In this document: piece after piece, positions 25,056-34,498 of the stretch
How positions within the stretch are numbered: the first letter of the stretch is position 1
How the letters are laid out: each line of letters begins with the position of its first letter
From: Streptomyces pseudovenezuelae
Lineage (GTDB): Bacteria; Actinomycetota; Actinomycetes; Streptomycetales; Streptomycetaceae
Reading direction: 5' to 3'
Assembly (NCBI RefSeq): GCF_001513955.1
Contig: NZ_KQ948148.1
Location: 844,090 to 908,089 of the forward strand
DNA: 64,000 nt
Position numbers and translations under genes: made by a program
Notes under the pieces: generated by a model
What the model saw: only the letters and a program-made list of their open reading frames with translations
What the model was told of the DNA's origin: nothing
Database searches by the model: none

Positions 25056-27170
25056 ATGTCCATTTCCAGTACTGATCACGTCGTCGTGCCCGAGAACGAG
25101 GGCACCGAAGGCGTCGTGGAAGCTCCCGAGGTCACCTTCGCGGACCTCGGTCTCCCCGAGGCCGTCGTGCGCAAGCTCGCACAGAACGGCGTGACCACCC
25201 CCTTCCCGATCCAGGCCGCGACCATCCCGGACGCCCTGGCCGGCAAGGACATCCTCGGCCGTGGCCGCACCGGCTCCGGCAAGACGCTCTCCTTCGGTCT
25301 GCCGACCCTGGCCCGCCTGTCCGGCGGCCGCACCGAGAAGCACCGGCCGCGCGCCGTCATCCTCACCCCGACCCGTGAGCTCGCGATGCAGGTCGCGGAC
25401 GCACTGCAGCCCTACGGCGACCAGCTCGGCCTGAAGATGAAGGTCGTCTGCGGCGGTACGTCCATGAGCAACCAGATCTACGCCCTGGAGCGCGGTGTCG
25501 ACGTCCTCGTCGCCACTCCGGGCCGGCTGCGCGACCTCATCAACCGCGGCGCCTGCTCCCTGCAGGACATCGAGGTCGCCGTCATCGACGAGGCCGACCA
25601 GATGTCCGACCTGGGCTTCCTGCCCGAGGTCACCGAACTGCTCGACCAGGTCCCGGCCGGCGGCCAGCGGATGCTGTTCTCGGCCACGATGGAGAACGAG
25701 ATCTCCACGCTGGTCAAGCGCTACCTGACCGACCCGGTCACGCACGAGGTCGACAGCGCCCAGGGCAACGTCACGACCATGTCGCACCACATCCTGATCG
25801 TGAAGCCCAAGGACAAGGCGCCGGTCACCGCGGCCATCGCCTCCCGCAAGGGCCGCACCATCATCTTCGTCCGCACCCAGCTGGGCGCGGACCGCATCGC
25901 CGAGCAGCTGCGCGAGTCCGGTGTGAAGGCCGACGCGCTGCACGGCGGCATGACCCAGGGCGCGCGTACCCGCACGCTGGCCGACTTCAAGGACGGCTAC
26001 GTCAACGCGCTCGTCGCGACCGACGTCGCCGCCCGCGGCATCCACGTCGACGGCATCGACCTGGTCCTGAACGTCGACCCCGCCGGTGACCACAAGGACT
26101 ACCTGCACCGCGCGGGCCGTACCGCTCGCGCCGGCCGCACCGGCACGGTCGTCTCCCTGTCGCTGCCGCACCAGCGCCGCCAGATCTTCCGGCTGATGGA
26201 GGACGCGGGCGTCGACGCCGGGCGTCACATCATCAACTCCGGTACGGCCTTCGAGCCCGAGGTCGCCGAGATCACGGGCGCCCGTTCGATGACCGAGGTC
26301 CAGTCCGAGTCCGCGGCCAACGCGGCTCAGCAGGCCGAGCGCGAGGTCGCCCAGCTCACCAAGGAGCTGGAGCGGGCGCAGCGGCGCGCGACCGAGCTGC
26401 GCGAGGAGGCCGACCGCCTGGTCGCCCGGGCCGCCCGCGAGCGCGGTGAGGACCCGGAGACTGCGGTCGCCGAGGCGCAGGCCGTGGTGGCCGAGGCCGC
26501 GGTGGCGGCTGAGGCCGTGGTCGCCGAGCAGCCCGCCGAGCGCCCCGCGTACGAGCAGCCGCGTCAGCGCCGCGACGAGCGGGGCAACTACGAGCGTCGT
26601 GACGACCGTGGTGGCCGTTCCTTCGAGCGTCGTGACGACCGTGGCGGCTTCAACCGCGACCGCCGGGACGGCGAGCGGGGCGGGTTCCGCCGTGACGACC
26701 GTGGTGGCCGTTCCTTCGAGCGCCGTGACGACCGCCCCTCGGGTGGCTTCAACCGCGACCGTCGTGACGACCGCTCCGGCGGTGGCTTCAACCGTGACCG
26801 TCGTGACGAGCGTCCCTCGGGCGGCTTCCGCCGCGACGACCGCCCCTCGGGTGGCTTCAACCGCGACCGCCGCGACGACCGCTCCGGCGGTGGCTTCAAC
26901 CGTGACCGTCGTGACGAGCGTCCCTCGGGCGGCTTCCGCCGCGACGACCGCCCCTCGGGCGGTTTCAACCGAGACCGCCGCGACGAGCGTCCGTCCACCC
27001 ACCGGGGCAGCGACCGTCCCTTCAACCGTGACCGCCAGGGCGACCGCCCCACCGGCGGAGGTTTCCGCTCCGGTGGTCACGACCGCCCGCACGGCCGTCG
27101 TGACGACCGTCCGGCCGGCTCCTCGTTCGGCCGCCGCGACGACAAGCCGCGCTGGAAGCGCAACGGCTGA
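25056..27170 (+). CDS. DEAD-box RNA helicase with repetitive RDD/RGG C-terminal tail
   Basis: The 704-residue protein has an RhlE/CshA-type DEAD-box core in residues ~25-390: Q motif region FPIQAATIP, motif I GRGRTGSGKT, motif Ia PTRELAMQ, motif II VIDEADQM, motif III SATM, motif VI HRAGRTARAG. A Gln/Glu/Arg-rich coiled-coil-like region (residues ~415-480) leads to a 200-residue basic tail of RDDR, GGFNRDRR and PSGGF units, which should bind RNA without specificity and may promote condensates. ATG 25056 is used, with GGAAGG 13 bases upstream; the in-frame upstream extension is not family-like. Helicases of this group work in cold adaptation and ribosome or RNA turnover. Confidence 0.93.
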   Translation: MSISSTDHVVVPENEGTEGVVEAPEVTFADLGLPEAVVRKLAQNGVTTPFPIQAATIPDALAGKDILGRGRTGSGKTLSFGLPTLARLSGGRTEKHRPRAVILTPTRELAMQVADALQPYGDQLGLKMKVVCGGTSMSNQIYALERGVDVLVATPGRLRDLINRGACSLQDIEVAVIDEADQMSDLGFLPEVTELLDQVPAGGQRMLFSATMENEISTLVKRYLTDPVTHEVDSAQGNVTTMSHHILIVKPKDKAPVTAAIASRKGRTIIFVRTQLGADRIAEQLRESGVKADALHGGMTQGARTRTLADFKDGYVNALVATDVAARGIHVDGIDLVLNVDPAGDHKDYLHRAGRTARAGRTGTVVSLSLPHQRRQIFRLMEDAGVDAGRHIINSGTAFEPEVAEITGARSMTEVQSESAANAAQQAEREVAQLTKELERAQRRATELREEADRLVARAARERGEDPETAVAEAQAVVAEAAVAAEAVVAEQPAERPAYEQPRQRRDERGNYERRDDRGGRSFERRDDRGGFNRDRRDGERGGFRRDDRGGRSFERRDDRPSGGFNRDRRDDRSGGGFNRDRRDERPSGGFRRDDRPSGGFNRDRRDDRSGGGFNRDRRDERPSGGFRRDDRPSGGFNRDRRDERPSTHRGSDRPFNRDRQGDRPTGGGFRSGGHDRPHGRRDDRPAGSSFGRRDDKPRWKRNG
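26733..26996 (+). repeat. 108-bp tandem repeat encoding the helicase tail
   Basis: A 108-base unit (36 residues) beginning CGCCCCTCGGG starts at 26733, again at 26841, and a partial third copy starts at 26949. The two full copies are nearly identical at the DNA level, differing at few positions, which indicates a recent in-frame duplication. Shorter GACGACCGTGGTGGCCG-type units extend the repetitive zone leftward to about 26590. Confidence 0.9.
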
Positions 27171-27197
27171 CGCCTGCTGACCCCCCAAGGGATCCGG

Positions 27198-27231
27198 AAG
27201 GGCCCGCACGACTTCGGTCGTGCGGGCCCTT
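27198..27231 (+). terminator. Terminator of the DEAD-box helicase gene
   Basis: A perfect 15-base stem, AAGGGCCCGCACGAC with its complement, closes on a TTCG tetraloop and is followed by TTCGC. It lies 27 bases after the stop codon. Confidence 0.93.
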
Positions 27232-27364
27232 TTCGCATACGTAATCGACTACCGGAGCCTGTGGGGCAGTTGTTAACATCCGTTGGATTGCGTGGCGGAG
27301 TGTGGCCGAGGGGGAAGACAAGGCCTGCCGACGCGCCTTTTCTGACTTCCCTGGGGAGGGACCC

Positions 27365-29482
27365 TTGACCCGGCGTGCCCGGATCGCACTCACTCTTGCC
27401 TCGCTGGCCGCTCTGAGCGCCGGCACCCTGACGTCCGCGGGCCCGGCGGCCGCGGACACCACCCCGACGCCGATCGCCACGGACGGCGTGTGGGGCATCG
27501 ACTACGCGGGCGGCTATCTGACCAGCGTCGAACACCGGCCCGACGGCGAGCAGTACGTCGTCGGCCGGCAGCTTTCGCCCGACGGCTCCACCGTGCTGGA
27601 GCAGGCCACCCGCGGGTTCGCCGGCACCTACGCCGACGGCACCCATCTGCAGCGGGTGCCGTGCGACGCGGGCGGATGCGTGCCGCTGCGGTCCCTGAGC
27701 ACGCAGAGCGTCGGCTACTTCCAGGTCGACGAGTACGACAAGGAGCGCGCCCAGATCTGGGTGGAGCCGACCGCCTACCGCTCGGACGAACCGGACGTCA
27801 CCGGCGGCCGTTTCGTGGACGCCACCGGCCGCTACTACGTCTACAACGCCGCCTCCACCGGCAAGCAGTACGTCGACGCCGTGAACCGGTACCGCGCCGA
27901 GGACGACCGCCTGACCCGTTCCGTCACCGCCGCCTCCGTCTGGGGCTCGGCGCTGTGGACCCCGGGCTCGGGCAACGGCGTCGTCACGCAGTACGACCTG
28001 GAGGGGAAGAAGACGGTCGCGACCGTCTCCACCGGAGCCCCCTGCACCGTCAAGGAGCTCCAGGTCGTCGGCCGCTGGATCTACTGGAACTGCGGCCCCT
28101 CGGGCGCGGCGGGCGTGTACGACCGTACGGCGAAGAAGAACATCAAGGTGCCCTCGGGCCCCGCGCTCGTCGGTGACGGCTATCTCGTCCAGCACGACCG
28201 GAGCGCCGGCAAGCTGATGCTGACGGACTATCACTCCGGTACGGCCGCCATCGCGCGCGCGATCGCCGACCTGCCGGCCGGGAACACCGCCGACCAGCGG
28301 CGGCTGACCTGGTCGGTGGACAAGCTCGGCGGGGGCGTCGCCTACGTCGGCGCCGACCACACGATCCGGATCGTGCCGAGCGGAGTGCCCACCCAGTCGC
28401 TCGGGAAGATCGAGTCGGACCTGGACGACAACCTCTTCGACGCCGCCGGCCGCAACAGCGGCAACATGGAGTGGAACAGCACCTTCCAGCTGAACAAGCC
28501 GGCCGACTGGACCTTCACCGTCAAGGACGCCCAGGGCCGCACCGACCGCACCCTCAAGGGCAGCGGGGCGGCGGTCACCGTCGCCTGGGACGGGAAGACC
28601 GCGTCGGGTGCCTACGCGTACAACGGTCCGAAGACCTGGACCCTGACCGCCACCGCCGCCGACGGCGGGGGCACGTACACGACGAGCGGCAAGCTCGCGC
28701 TCAGCGGCGGCCGCCAGGGCCACCACGACCAGGGCGGCTACGCCTACGGGGAGCTGGTCACCCTCAACTCCTCGGGCAGCCTGGCCCTCCAGTACACCAA
28801 CGGCGGAGGAAAGTTCGACTGGAAGCAGAACGGGTCCGGCTGGCCCGCCGGGACCGTCGCCGTTCCCTTCGGCGACATGGGCAAGGACCGCTGCGCCGAG
28901 ATGCTGGTCCGCATGCCGAACGGCGAGCTGCGCCGCTACGCGGGCAAGTGCGGCGAGGGTTCGTACGCCCCGGCGAGCAGCCACACCTCCCTCGGCACCG
29001 GCTGGAACGCGTACAACGTCCTGACCGCCCCCGGCGACCTGACCGGCGACGGCCGCACCGACCTGCTGGCCCGCAAGGCCTCGACCGGTGACGTCTACCT
29101 CTTCGCCAACGACGGGGCGAGCAGGCTGAAGCCGGGCGTGAAGATCCGCAGCTGGGCGACGTACAAGAAGATCGTCGGAGCCGGCGACCTCAATGGCGAC
29201 GGCTTCGGTGACGTCCTGGTGCAGGACAAGGCCGGGACGCTGTGGCGCTACGACGGCACCGGCGCCGGCCAGGTCAAGGAGCGGGTGAAGGTCTTCTCCA
29301 ACTGGGGGACCTCCTACAACGTGGTCGTCGGCGTCGGGGACATCACCGGCGACGGGAGGAACGACCTGGTCTCCCGGGACACCGCGGGCAACCTCTACCG
29401 CAACAACGGCGACGGCAAGGGGTCGTTCGGGGCCCGTACGAAGATCGCCACCAGCTGGCAGGCCTACAAGGGGATCTTCTGA
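27365..29482 (+). CDS. Secreted FG-GAP/VCBS-repeat protein A
   Basis: The 705-residue protein has an Sec signal peptide (LTRRARIALTLASLAALSAG, cleavage likely after GPAAA). A WD/beta-propeller-like N-terminal part follows, then an FlgD-type Ig domain around 360-450 (ending in the SGAYAYNGPKTWTLTATA motif), and about three FG-GAP/VCBS units with Ca-binding-like loops DLTGDGRTDL, DLNGDGFGDV and DITGDGRNDL. It is probably an extracellular adhesin or sugar-binding propeller protein. TTG 27365 is chosen because GGGAGGG is just upstream and the signal peptide is then normal; GTG 27302 is the alternative. Its stop overlaps the start of the next, homologous gene. Confidence 0.8.
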   Translation: MTRRARIALTLASLAALSAGTLTSAGPAAADTTPTPIATDGVWGIDYAGGYLTSVEHRPDGEQYVVGRQLSPDGSTVLEQATRGFAGTYADGTHLQRVPCDAGGCVPLRSLSTQSVGYFQVDEYDKERAQIWVEPTAYRSDEPDVTGGRFVDATGRYYVYNAASTGKQYVDAVNRYRAEDDRLTRSVTAASVWGSALWTPGSGNGVVTQYDLEGKKTVATVSTGAPCTVKELQVVGRWIYWNCGPSGAAGVYDRTAKKNIKVPSGPALVGDGYLVQHDRSAGKLMLTDYHSGTAAIARAIADLPAGNTADQRRLTWSVDKLGGGVAYVGADHTIRIVPSGVPTQSLGKIESDLDDNLFDAAGRNSGNMEWNSTFQLNKPADWTFTVKDAQGRTDRTLKGSGAAVTVAWDGKTASGAYAYNGPKTWTLTATAADGGGTYTTSGKLALSGGRQGHHDQGGYAYGELVTLNSSGSLALQYTNGGGKFDWKQNGSGWPAGTVAVPFGDMGKDRCAEMLVRMPNGELRRYAGKCGEGSYAPASSHTSLGTGWNAYNVLTAPGDLTGDGRTDLLARKASTGDVYLFANDGASRLKPGVKIRSWATYKKIVGAGDLNGDGFGDVLVQDKAGTLWRYDGTGAGQVKERVKVFSNWGTSYNVVVGVGDITGDGRNDLVSRDTAGNLYRNNGDGKGSFGARTKIATSWQAYKGIF

Positions 29483-32400
29483 TGCGGCGCCTGATCAGAA
29501 CGGCGGCCACGGCCGGCATCCTGGCACTGGGCGCCGGGCTCGTCCCGGCCCTCGCCGCGCCGGCCGTCGCGGACACTCCCGGACAGCTCGACATCACGCC
29601 CAACTGGCGCGCGGTGCCCCGCGAGGACTCGCTGGGCTCCTTCGGCGCGACCGGGTTCGTGCACTCGCCCGAGGACGCCGACCCGAGCTTCGGGCAGGAG
29701 TTCCAGTGGACCCGGTTCGACACCGGCCAGACCACGACCCTGCTCGGCTACGGCAACAACGAGGACGCCGCTTTCGCCGAGTTCGGCGCCGAGTCGGACT
29801 ACGTGGCCCACCACTACCCGGGCTCGATCGACATCCAGAACATGGCGGACGGCTCCACGCACCGGTTCACCGTGCCCTACGGTTCCGGAGACCTCTTCCA
29901 GGGCCTGCTCGGCTCCACCGTCGTGGTCGAGGACTACACGGACAGCGACCTGCAGACGGTGGACAGCTGGTATCTGTTGCCCGCCGACAACCCGGTGATC
30001 GACGCCAAGGTCCCGGTCACGGGCTGGCCCGAGGGCACCGACCTCAAGCAGGTCCGGCTGGTCGCGGGCGACGCCCGGGAGGCCGTCGTACGGTTCGCCA
30101 CCTCGGCCGCCGACGCGGAGAGCGGCCGCTACGACCGGCTCGGTCTGATCGACCTGAGGACCGGCGCGCTGCGCACCCTCGACGCGAACACGGGCTGGAG
30201 TCCGTATGTCGCGCTCGCCGGGGACGACCTGCTGTGGATCGACCCCGACCGGGTCGCCCATGTCCGGTCCCGCACCGACCTGGCCGCACCCGAGCGGACC
30301 TTCCCGGTCCCCACCGACCTGGATCTCTCCAAGATCGGCCTGCTCGACGGCTGGCTGCTGGCCTTCACCCGGACCGACGGCACGGACGCGGCACTCAAGC
30401 GGAACCTGGTGGCGCTCTCCTTCGACGGGCAGCGGCGCCGGACCCTGCTGGAGAAGGCCGACAAGGAGGCCGTGCAGATCGGGGGCGGCGGGGTCGCGGT
30501 GATCGGCGGGACCTCGTCGGCCGACTGGTACGTGCAGAAGGCCACGGTCGGCGCGGACGGCGTGCCGGCGCTGGAGAAGGTGCGGCGCCTGGACCCGGTC
30601 GCGGCCGGGGTCGACGCGATCGCGCTGAGCGCGGGCACCCTGTCCACCGTGGAGAAGGAGGGCCCGCAGGGCGCCGGCTTCTACCACCGCACCCTGAGCC
30701 CCGCCCAGGCGCCCACCTCCGCGTCCGACCCGGTCTATGTCGGACGGGAGAGCGGACGGTCGTACGACTACACGGTCTGCGGGCAGACGGCCTGCACCCA
30801 GCTCCTCAACAGCGGTGACGGGCGCACGGTCTACCAGGTCCGCAACTACCAGAACAACCCGCAGGTCGAGATCGTCGGCCGCCGCGGACCCGACCGGGCG
30901 GACCGTGCGCTGACCGGGAACTTCGACGGCCGGCTCACCGAGGCCACCGGCCGGTACGCCGTCTACCAGAGCGGCCGGCCCACGGTCCCGGGGTACCCGG
31001 TGCCGGACGGGGTGACGATCGTCGTCGACCTCGACACCGGGTCGGTCGTCGACCAGCGGCCGGAGACCGGCGCGACCGTGTGGGGCGGCACGCTCTACGC
31101 GGCCACCACCACGGCCGGCACGGTCGCCCGCAAGGACCTCGCCACCGGCAAGGACACCGGAAACCTCGACACGGGCGCGCCCTGCGTACCGGTCGAGCTG
31201 CAGAGCGCCGGGCCCTGGCTGTACTGGACCTGCGAGCAGTTCCAGCAGCACGGCGTGGTCAACGTGAAGACCGGCGAGAAGATCGCGCTGCCCGCCGGCC
31301 GGGGCGGTCTGCTCGGCGACGGCTACTTCGTCAACCAGCGCTACACCGGCTCCAACCTGCGGTTGACCGAGTTCCAGAGCGGCGGCACCGCCGTCACCCG
31401 GGATTTCGGCATCCCGATGTCGACCGACGGCAGCGAGACCCGCCGCCGCACCTGGGCCGTGGACCGCTTCGGCGGCGGCATCGCCTATCTGGACAAGCAG
31501 AACCTCGTCCACGTCGTGCCGAGCGGCGTGCCCGCCTCGCCGCTGACCGCCACCCAGGCCGTCACGCCGGCCGGCTTCAAGGCGGCGGACACCTGGAAGG
31601 CGTCCTGGCAGCTGTCCAAGCCCGCCGCCTCGTGGAAGCTGACGCTGAAGGCGGCGGACGGCACGGTGGTGCGCACTCTCGGCGGAGGCGAGTCCCGCAG
31701 CTCCGTCACGGCCGTGTGGGACGGCCGTACGACGACCGGTGGTTGGGCTCCCAACGGCCCGTACACCTGGACGCTCACCGCTCAGCCCGCCGACGGCCAG
31801 GGCGCTCCCCTGACCGCGACCGGCAGGGCGGCACTGTCGGGCGGTGCGGCCGTGCGCCACGACCACGTGGGCTCGGACGGAACCGGTGACCTGCTCACCC
31901 TCGACTCCTCAGGTGCGCTGGCCTTCCAACCGGGCACGGGCAAGGGCACGTTCTCCGGAAAGGTCACCGGCACCGGCTGGCCCACCACCGCGCGCCTCGT
32001 CTCGTACGGCGACCTGAGCGGGGACCGCTGCGACGACGTCCTGGTGCGGCTGAGCAGCGGGGCGCTGCGCGCCTACAAGCCGGGCTGCGGTGCCGCGCTG
32101 AAGCCGTCGACGCCGTACACCTCGCTGGGCACGTCCGGCTGGAACCAGTACGACGTGCTGACCGCGCCCGGCGACGTGACCAAGGACGGGCGCCCGGACC
32201 TGATCGCGCGGAACGCCTCGACCGGGGCCGTGTACCTCTACAAGGGCACCAGCTCGGGCACGTTGTCGGCGCGGGTGCAGCTCTACGCCAACTGGAAGAC
32301 GTACAAGAAGGTCGTCGGGGCCGGCGATCTGAACGGCGACGGCATCGGTGACCTGCTCGCGCAGGACACGGCGAACAACCTGTACCGGTACTACGGCACC

Positions 32401-32622
32401 GGCAACGGCACGTTCGGTGCCCGGGCGAAGGTCTTCTCGAACTGGGGCGGTTCCTACAACGTGGTCGTCGGCGTCGGCGACATCACCGGCGACGGCAAGG
32501 CCGACCTGGTCTCCCGGGACACCGGCGGGGCCCTGTACCGCAACGACGGCAACGGCAAGGGGTCGTTCGGGGCGCGTACGAAGATCGCCACCGGCTGGCA
32601 GGGTTACAAGGGCCTTTTCTAG
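29482..32622 (+). CDS. Secreted FG-GAP/VCBS-repeat protein B (paralogue of A)
   Basis: This protein is 1046 residues, with signal peptide MRRLIRTAATAGILALGAGL and likely cleavage after APAVA. The C-terminal ~550 residues align by eye with protein A: the same TYxxGxPCxPxELQ segment, the FlgD-like ASWKLTLKAADGTVVRTLGG region, and three repeats DVTKDGRPDL, DLNGDGIGDL, DITGDGKADL with almost identical end residues (FGARTKIAT). The N-terminal ~480 residues are an additional beta-propeller-like region lacking in A. ATG 29482 overlaps the preceding TGA (TGATG), so the pair is translationally coupled. The pair arose by duplication; the ligand is unknown. Confidence 0.85.
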   Translation: MRRLIRTAATAGILALGAGLVPALAAPAVADTPGQLDITPNWRAVPREDSLGSFGATGFVHSPEDADPSFGQEFQWTRFDTGQTTTLLGYGNNEDAAFAEFGAESDYVAHHYPGSIDIQNMADGSTHRFTVPYGSGDLFQGLLGSTVVVEDYTDSDLQTVDSWYLLPADNPVIDAKVPVTGWPEGTDLKQVRLVAGDAREAVVRFATSAADAESGRYDRLGLIDLRTGALRTLDANTGWSPYVALAGDDLLWIDPDRVAHVRSRTDLAAPERTFPVPTDLDLSKIGLLDGWLLAFTRTDGTDAALKRNLVALSFDGQRRRTLLEKADKEAVQIGGGGVAVIGGTSSADWYVQKATVGADGVPALEKVRRLDPVAAGVDAIALSAGTLSTVEKEGPQGAGFYHRTLSPAQAPTSASDPVYVGRESGRSYDYTVCGQTACTQLLNSGDGRTVYQVRNYQNNPQVEIVGRRGPDRADRALTGNFDGRLTEATGRYAVYQSGRPTVPGYPVPDGVTIVVDLDTGSVVDQRPETGATVWGGTLYAATTTAGTVARKDLATGKDTGNLDTGAPCVPVELQSAGPWLYWTCEQFQQHGVVNVKTGEKIALPAGRGGLLGDGYFVNQRYTGSNLRLTEFQSGGTAVTRDFGIPMSTDGSETRRRTWAVDRFGGGIAYLDKQNLVHVVPSGVPASPLTATQAVTPAGFKAADTWKASWQLSKPAASWKLTLKAADGTVVRTLGGGESRSSVTAVWDGRTTTGGWAPNGPYTWTLTAQPADGQGAPLTATGRAALSGGAAVRHDHVGSDGTGDLLTLDSSGALAFQPGTGKGTFSGKVTGTGWPTTARLVSYGDLSGDRCDDVLVRLSSGALRAYKPGCGAALKPSTPYTSLGTSGWNQYDVLTAPGDVTKDGRPDLIARNASTGAVYLYKGTSSGTLSARVQLYANWKTYKKVVGAGDLNGDGIGDLLAQDTANNLYRYYGTGNGTFGARAKVFSNWGGSYNVVVGVGDITGDGKADLVSRDTGGALYRNDGNGKGSFGARTKIATGWQGYKGLF

Positions 32623-32703
32623 AGGGGTACTTCCGCGAAGAGGGGCACTTCTCGGCCAAGTTGTGACGTGTGTCACGCCCCCGGTGTGGGAATCGCTGGG
32701 GGC

Positions 32704-34239
32704 ATGACAGATGACGACATAGCGAGTGGGCTGTCCGACGAAGAACGGCTTGCCCAGCTCGGCTACACGCAGGTCCTCGCCCGCCGCATGTCGGCGTTCT
32801 CCAACTACGCGGTCTCCTTCACGATCATCTCGGTCCTGTCGGGGTGTCTGACCCTCTACCTCTTCGGCATGAACACGGGCGGTCCGGCCGTGATCACCTG
32901 GGGCTGGGTCGCCGTAGGCCTGATGACGCTGTTCGTGGGCCTGTCGATGGCCGAGATCTGCTCGGCGTACCCGACCTCCGCGGGCCTGTACTTCTGGGCC
33001 CACCGCCTGGCGCCGCCCCGGACCGCGGCCGCCTGGGCGTGGTTCACGGGCTGGTTCAACGTGCTGGGCCAGGTGGCGGTGACGGCGGGCATCGACTTCG
33101 GCGCAGCGTCCTTCCTCGGGGCCTATCTGAACCTCCAGTTCGACTTCGAGGTGACCCCGGGCCGGACGATCCTGCTGTTCGCGGGCATCCTCGTGCTGCA
33201 CGGTCTCCTCAACACCTTCGGGGTGCGCATCGTCGCGCTGCTGAACAGCGTGAGCGTGTGGTGGCACGTGATCGGCGTGGCGGTGATCGTCGGCGCCCTG
33301 ACCTTCGCCCCCGACAAGCACCAGTCGGCGTCCTTCGTCTTCGGCGAGTTCGTGAACAACACCGGCTGGGGCAGCGGGGTCTACGTCGTCCTGATCGGCC
33401 TCCTGATGGCCCAGTACACCTTCACCGGCTACGACGCCTCGGCCCACATGACCGAGGAGACGCACGACGCGTCCACGGCGGGCCCGAAGGGCATCGTCCA
33501 GTCGATCTGGACGTCGTGGATAGCGGGCTTCGTGCTGCTCCTGGGCTTCACCTTCGCGATCCAGTCCTACGACGGCGCCCTCAACTCCCCGACCGGCGCG
33601 CCGCCGGCGCAGATCCTCCTCGACGCGCTCGGCGCCACCGCCGGCAAGCTCCTCCTCCTGGTCGTGATCGGCGCCCAGCTCTTCTGCGGCATGGCCTCGG
33701 TGACCGCCAACAGCCGCATGATCTACGCCTTCTCACGCGACGGCGCGCTGCCGTTCTCGCACGTCTGGCACACGGTCAGCCCCCGCACCCGGACCCCGGT
33801 CGCGGCGGTGTGGCTGGCGGCGGGCGCGGCGCTGGTCCTGGGCCTGCCGTACCTGATCAACGTGACCGCCTACGCGGCGGTGACCTCCATCGCCGTCATC
33901 GGCCTCTACATCGCCTACGTCATCCCGACCCTGCTGCGGCTGCGCAAGGGCGACGCCTTCGACCGGGGGCCCTGGCACCTGGGCCGCTGGTCCCGCGCGA
34001 TCGGCGTGGTCTCGGTGGCGTGGGTCGCCGTCATCACGGTCCTGTTCATGCTCCCGCAGGTCTCCCCGGTCACCTGGGAGACCTTCAACTACGCCCCGGT
34101 CGCCGTCCTGGTCGTCCTCGGCTTCGCCTGGACCTGGTGGGCCGCCTCGGCCCGGCACTGGTTCCTGAACCCCGAGCACGAGCGCACCAAGGCCCGCGAG
34201 GCGGCCCGCGCGAACGCGCCCGAACCGGTCGATCCCTGA
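32704..34239 (+). CDS. APC-family amino acid permease
   Basis: The 511-residue integral membrane protein has about 12 hydrophobic helices. An N-terminal acidic stretch (TDDDIASGLSDEERLAQLGYT) precedes RMSAFSNYAVSFTIISVLSG, the first-helix signature of APC/GABA-type permeases; AEICSAYPTSAGLYFWA and TGYDASAHMTEETHDAS are also characteristic. It probably imports an amino acid or amine by proton symport; GABA or polyamine is a common guess for this subgroup but cannot be read here. It stands 81 bases after the VCBS gene and before tRNA-Lys, and no operon partners are evident. Confidence 0.88.
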   Translation: MTDDDIASGLSDEERLAQLGYTQVLARRMSAFSNYAVSFTIISVLSGCLTLYLFGMNTGGPAVITWGWVAVGLMTLFVGLSMAEICSAYPTSAGLYFWAHRLAPPRTAAAWAWFTGWFNVLGQVAVTAGIDFGAASFLGAYLNLQFDFEVTPGRTILLFAGILVLHGLLNTFGVRIVALLNSVSVWWHVIGVAVIVGALTFAPDKHQSASFVFGEFVNNTGWGSGVYVVLIGLLMAQYTFTGYDASAHMTEETHDASTAGPKGIVQSIWTSWIAGFVLLLGFTFAIQSYDGALNSPTGAPPAQILLDALGATAGKLLLLVVIGAQLFCGMASVTANSRMIYAFSRDGALPFSHVWHTVSPRTRTPVAAVWLAAGAALVLGLPYLINVTAYAAVTSIAVIGLYIAYVIPTLLRLRKGDAFDRGPWHLGRWSRAIGVVSVAWVAVITVLFMLPQVSPVTWETFNYAPVAVLVVLGFAWTWWAASARHWFLNPEHERTKAREAARANAPEPVDP

Positions 34240-34337
34240 TCTTCCCGCCCGTTCCGTCCGTCCGACGCGGCCGTGTCCCGGATACCCGATCGGAGACACG
34301 GCCACGTCCGGCTATGCTCGGGGAGGCAACATCGCCT

Positions 34338-34410
34338 GGGCCCTTAGCTCAATTGGCAGAGCAGTGGACTTTTAATCCATTGGTTGTGGGTTCGAGTCCC
34401 ACAGGGCCTA
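34338..34410 (+). tRNA. tRNA-Lys (TTT)
   Basis: A 73-base cloverleaf has GGGCCCT/AGGGCCT acceptor with a terminal G-U pair, D arm GCTCAATTGGCAGAGC, anticodon loop CTTTTAA (anticodon TTT, Lys), and T loop TTCGAGT. The discriminator is A; CCA is not fully encoded (next bases CCG). Confidence 0.95.
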
Positions 34411-34447
34411 CCGGTGGTGGGCGGGGGTTCCCCCTCTGGCCTGCTGT

Positions 34448-34485
34448 GCAGCGCCTGTGCCGGCTTCGGCCGGCCCAGGCGCTGC
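34448..34485. terminator. Hairpin terminator shared by tRNA-Lys and the secreted protein gene
   Basis: GCAGCGCCTG pairs with CAGGCGCTGC and the inner GCCGGC with GCCGGC around a TTCG loop. It lies between tRNA-Lys (plus) and the stop of the minus-strand gene at 34499, so it could serve both directions. Confidence 0.8.
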
Positions 34486-34498
34486 TTGCTGTGCGGGG

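Noticed and set aside
26590..27000. Regular short repeats that resemble a CRISPR array
   Set aside because: They are in-frame coding repeats of RDD/RGG units without unique spacers.
24162..27209. 1015-residue minus-strand frame over the helicase
   Set aside because: Antisense of the DEAD-box gene and its repeats; Val/Thr/Ala repeats merely mirror the sense repeats.
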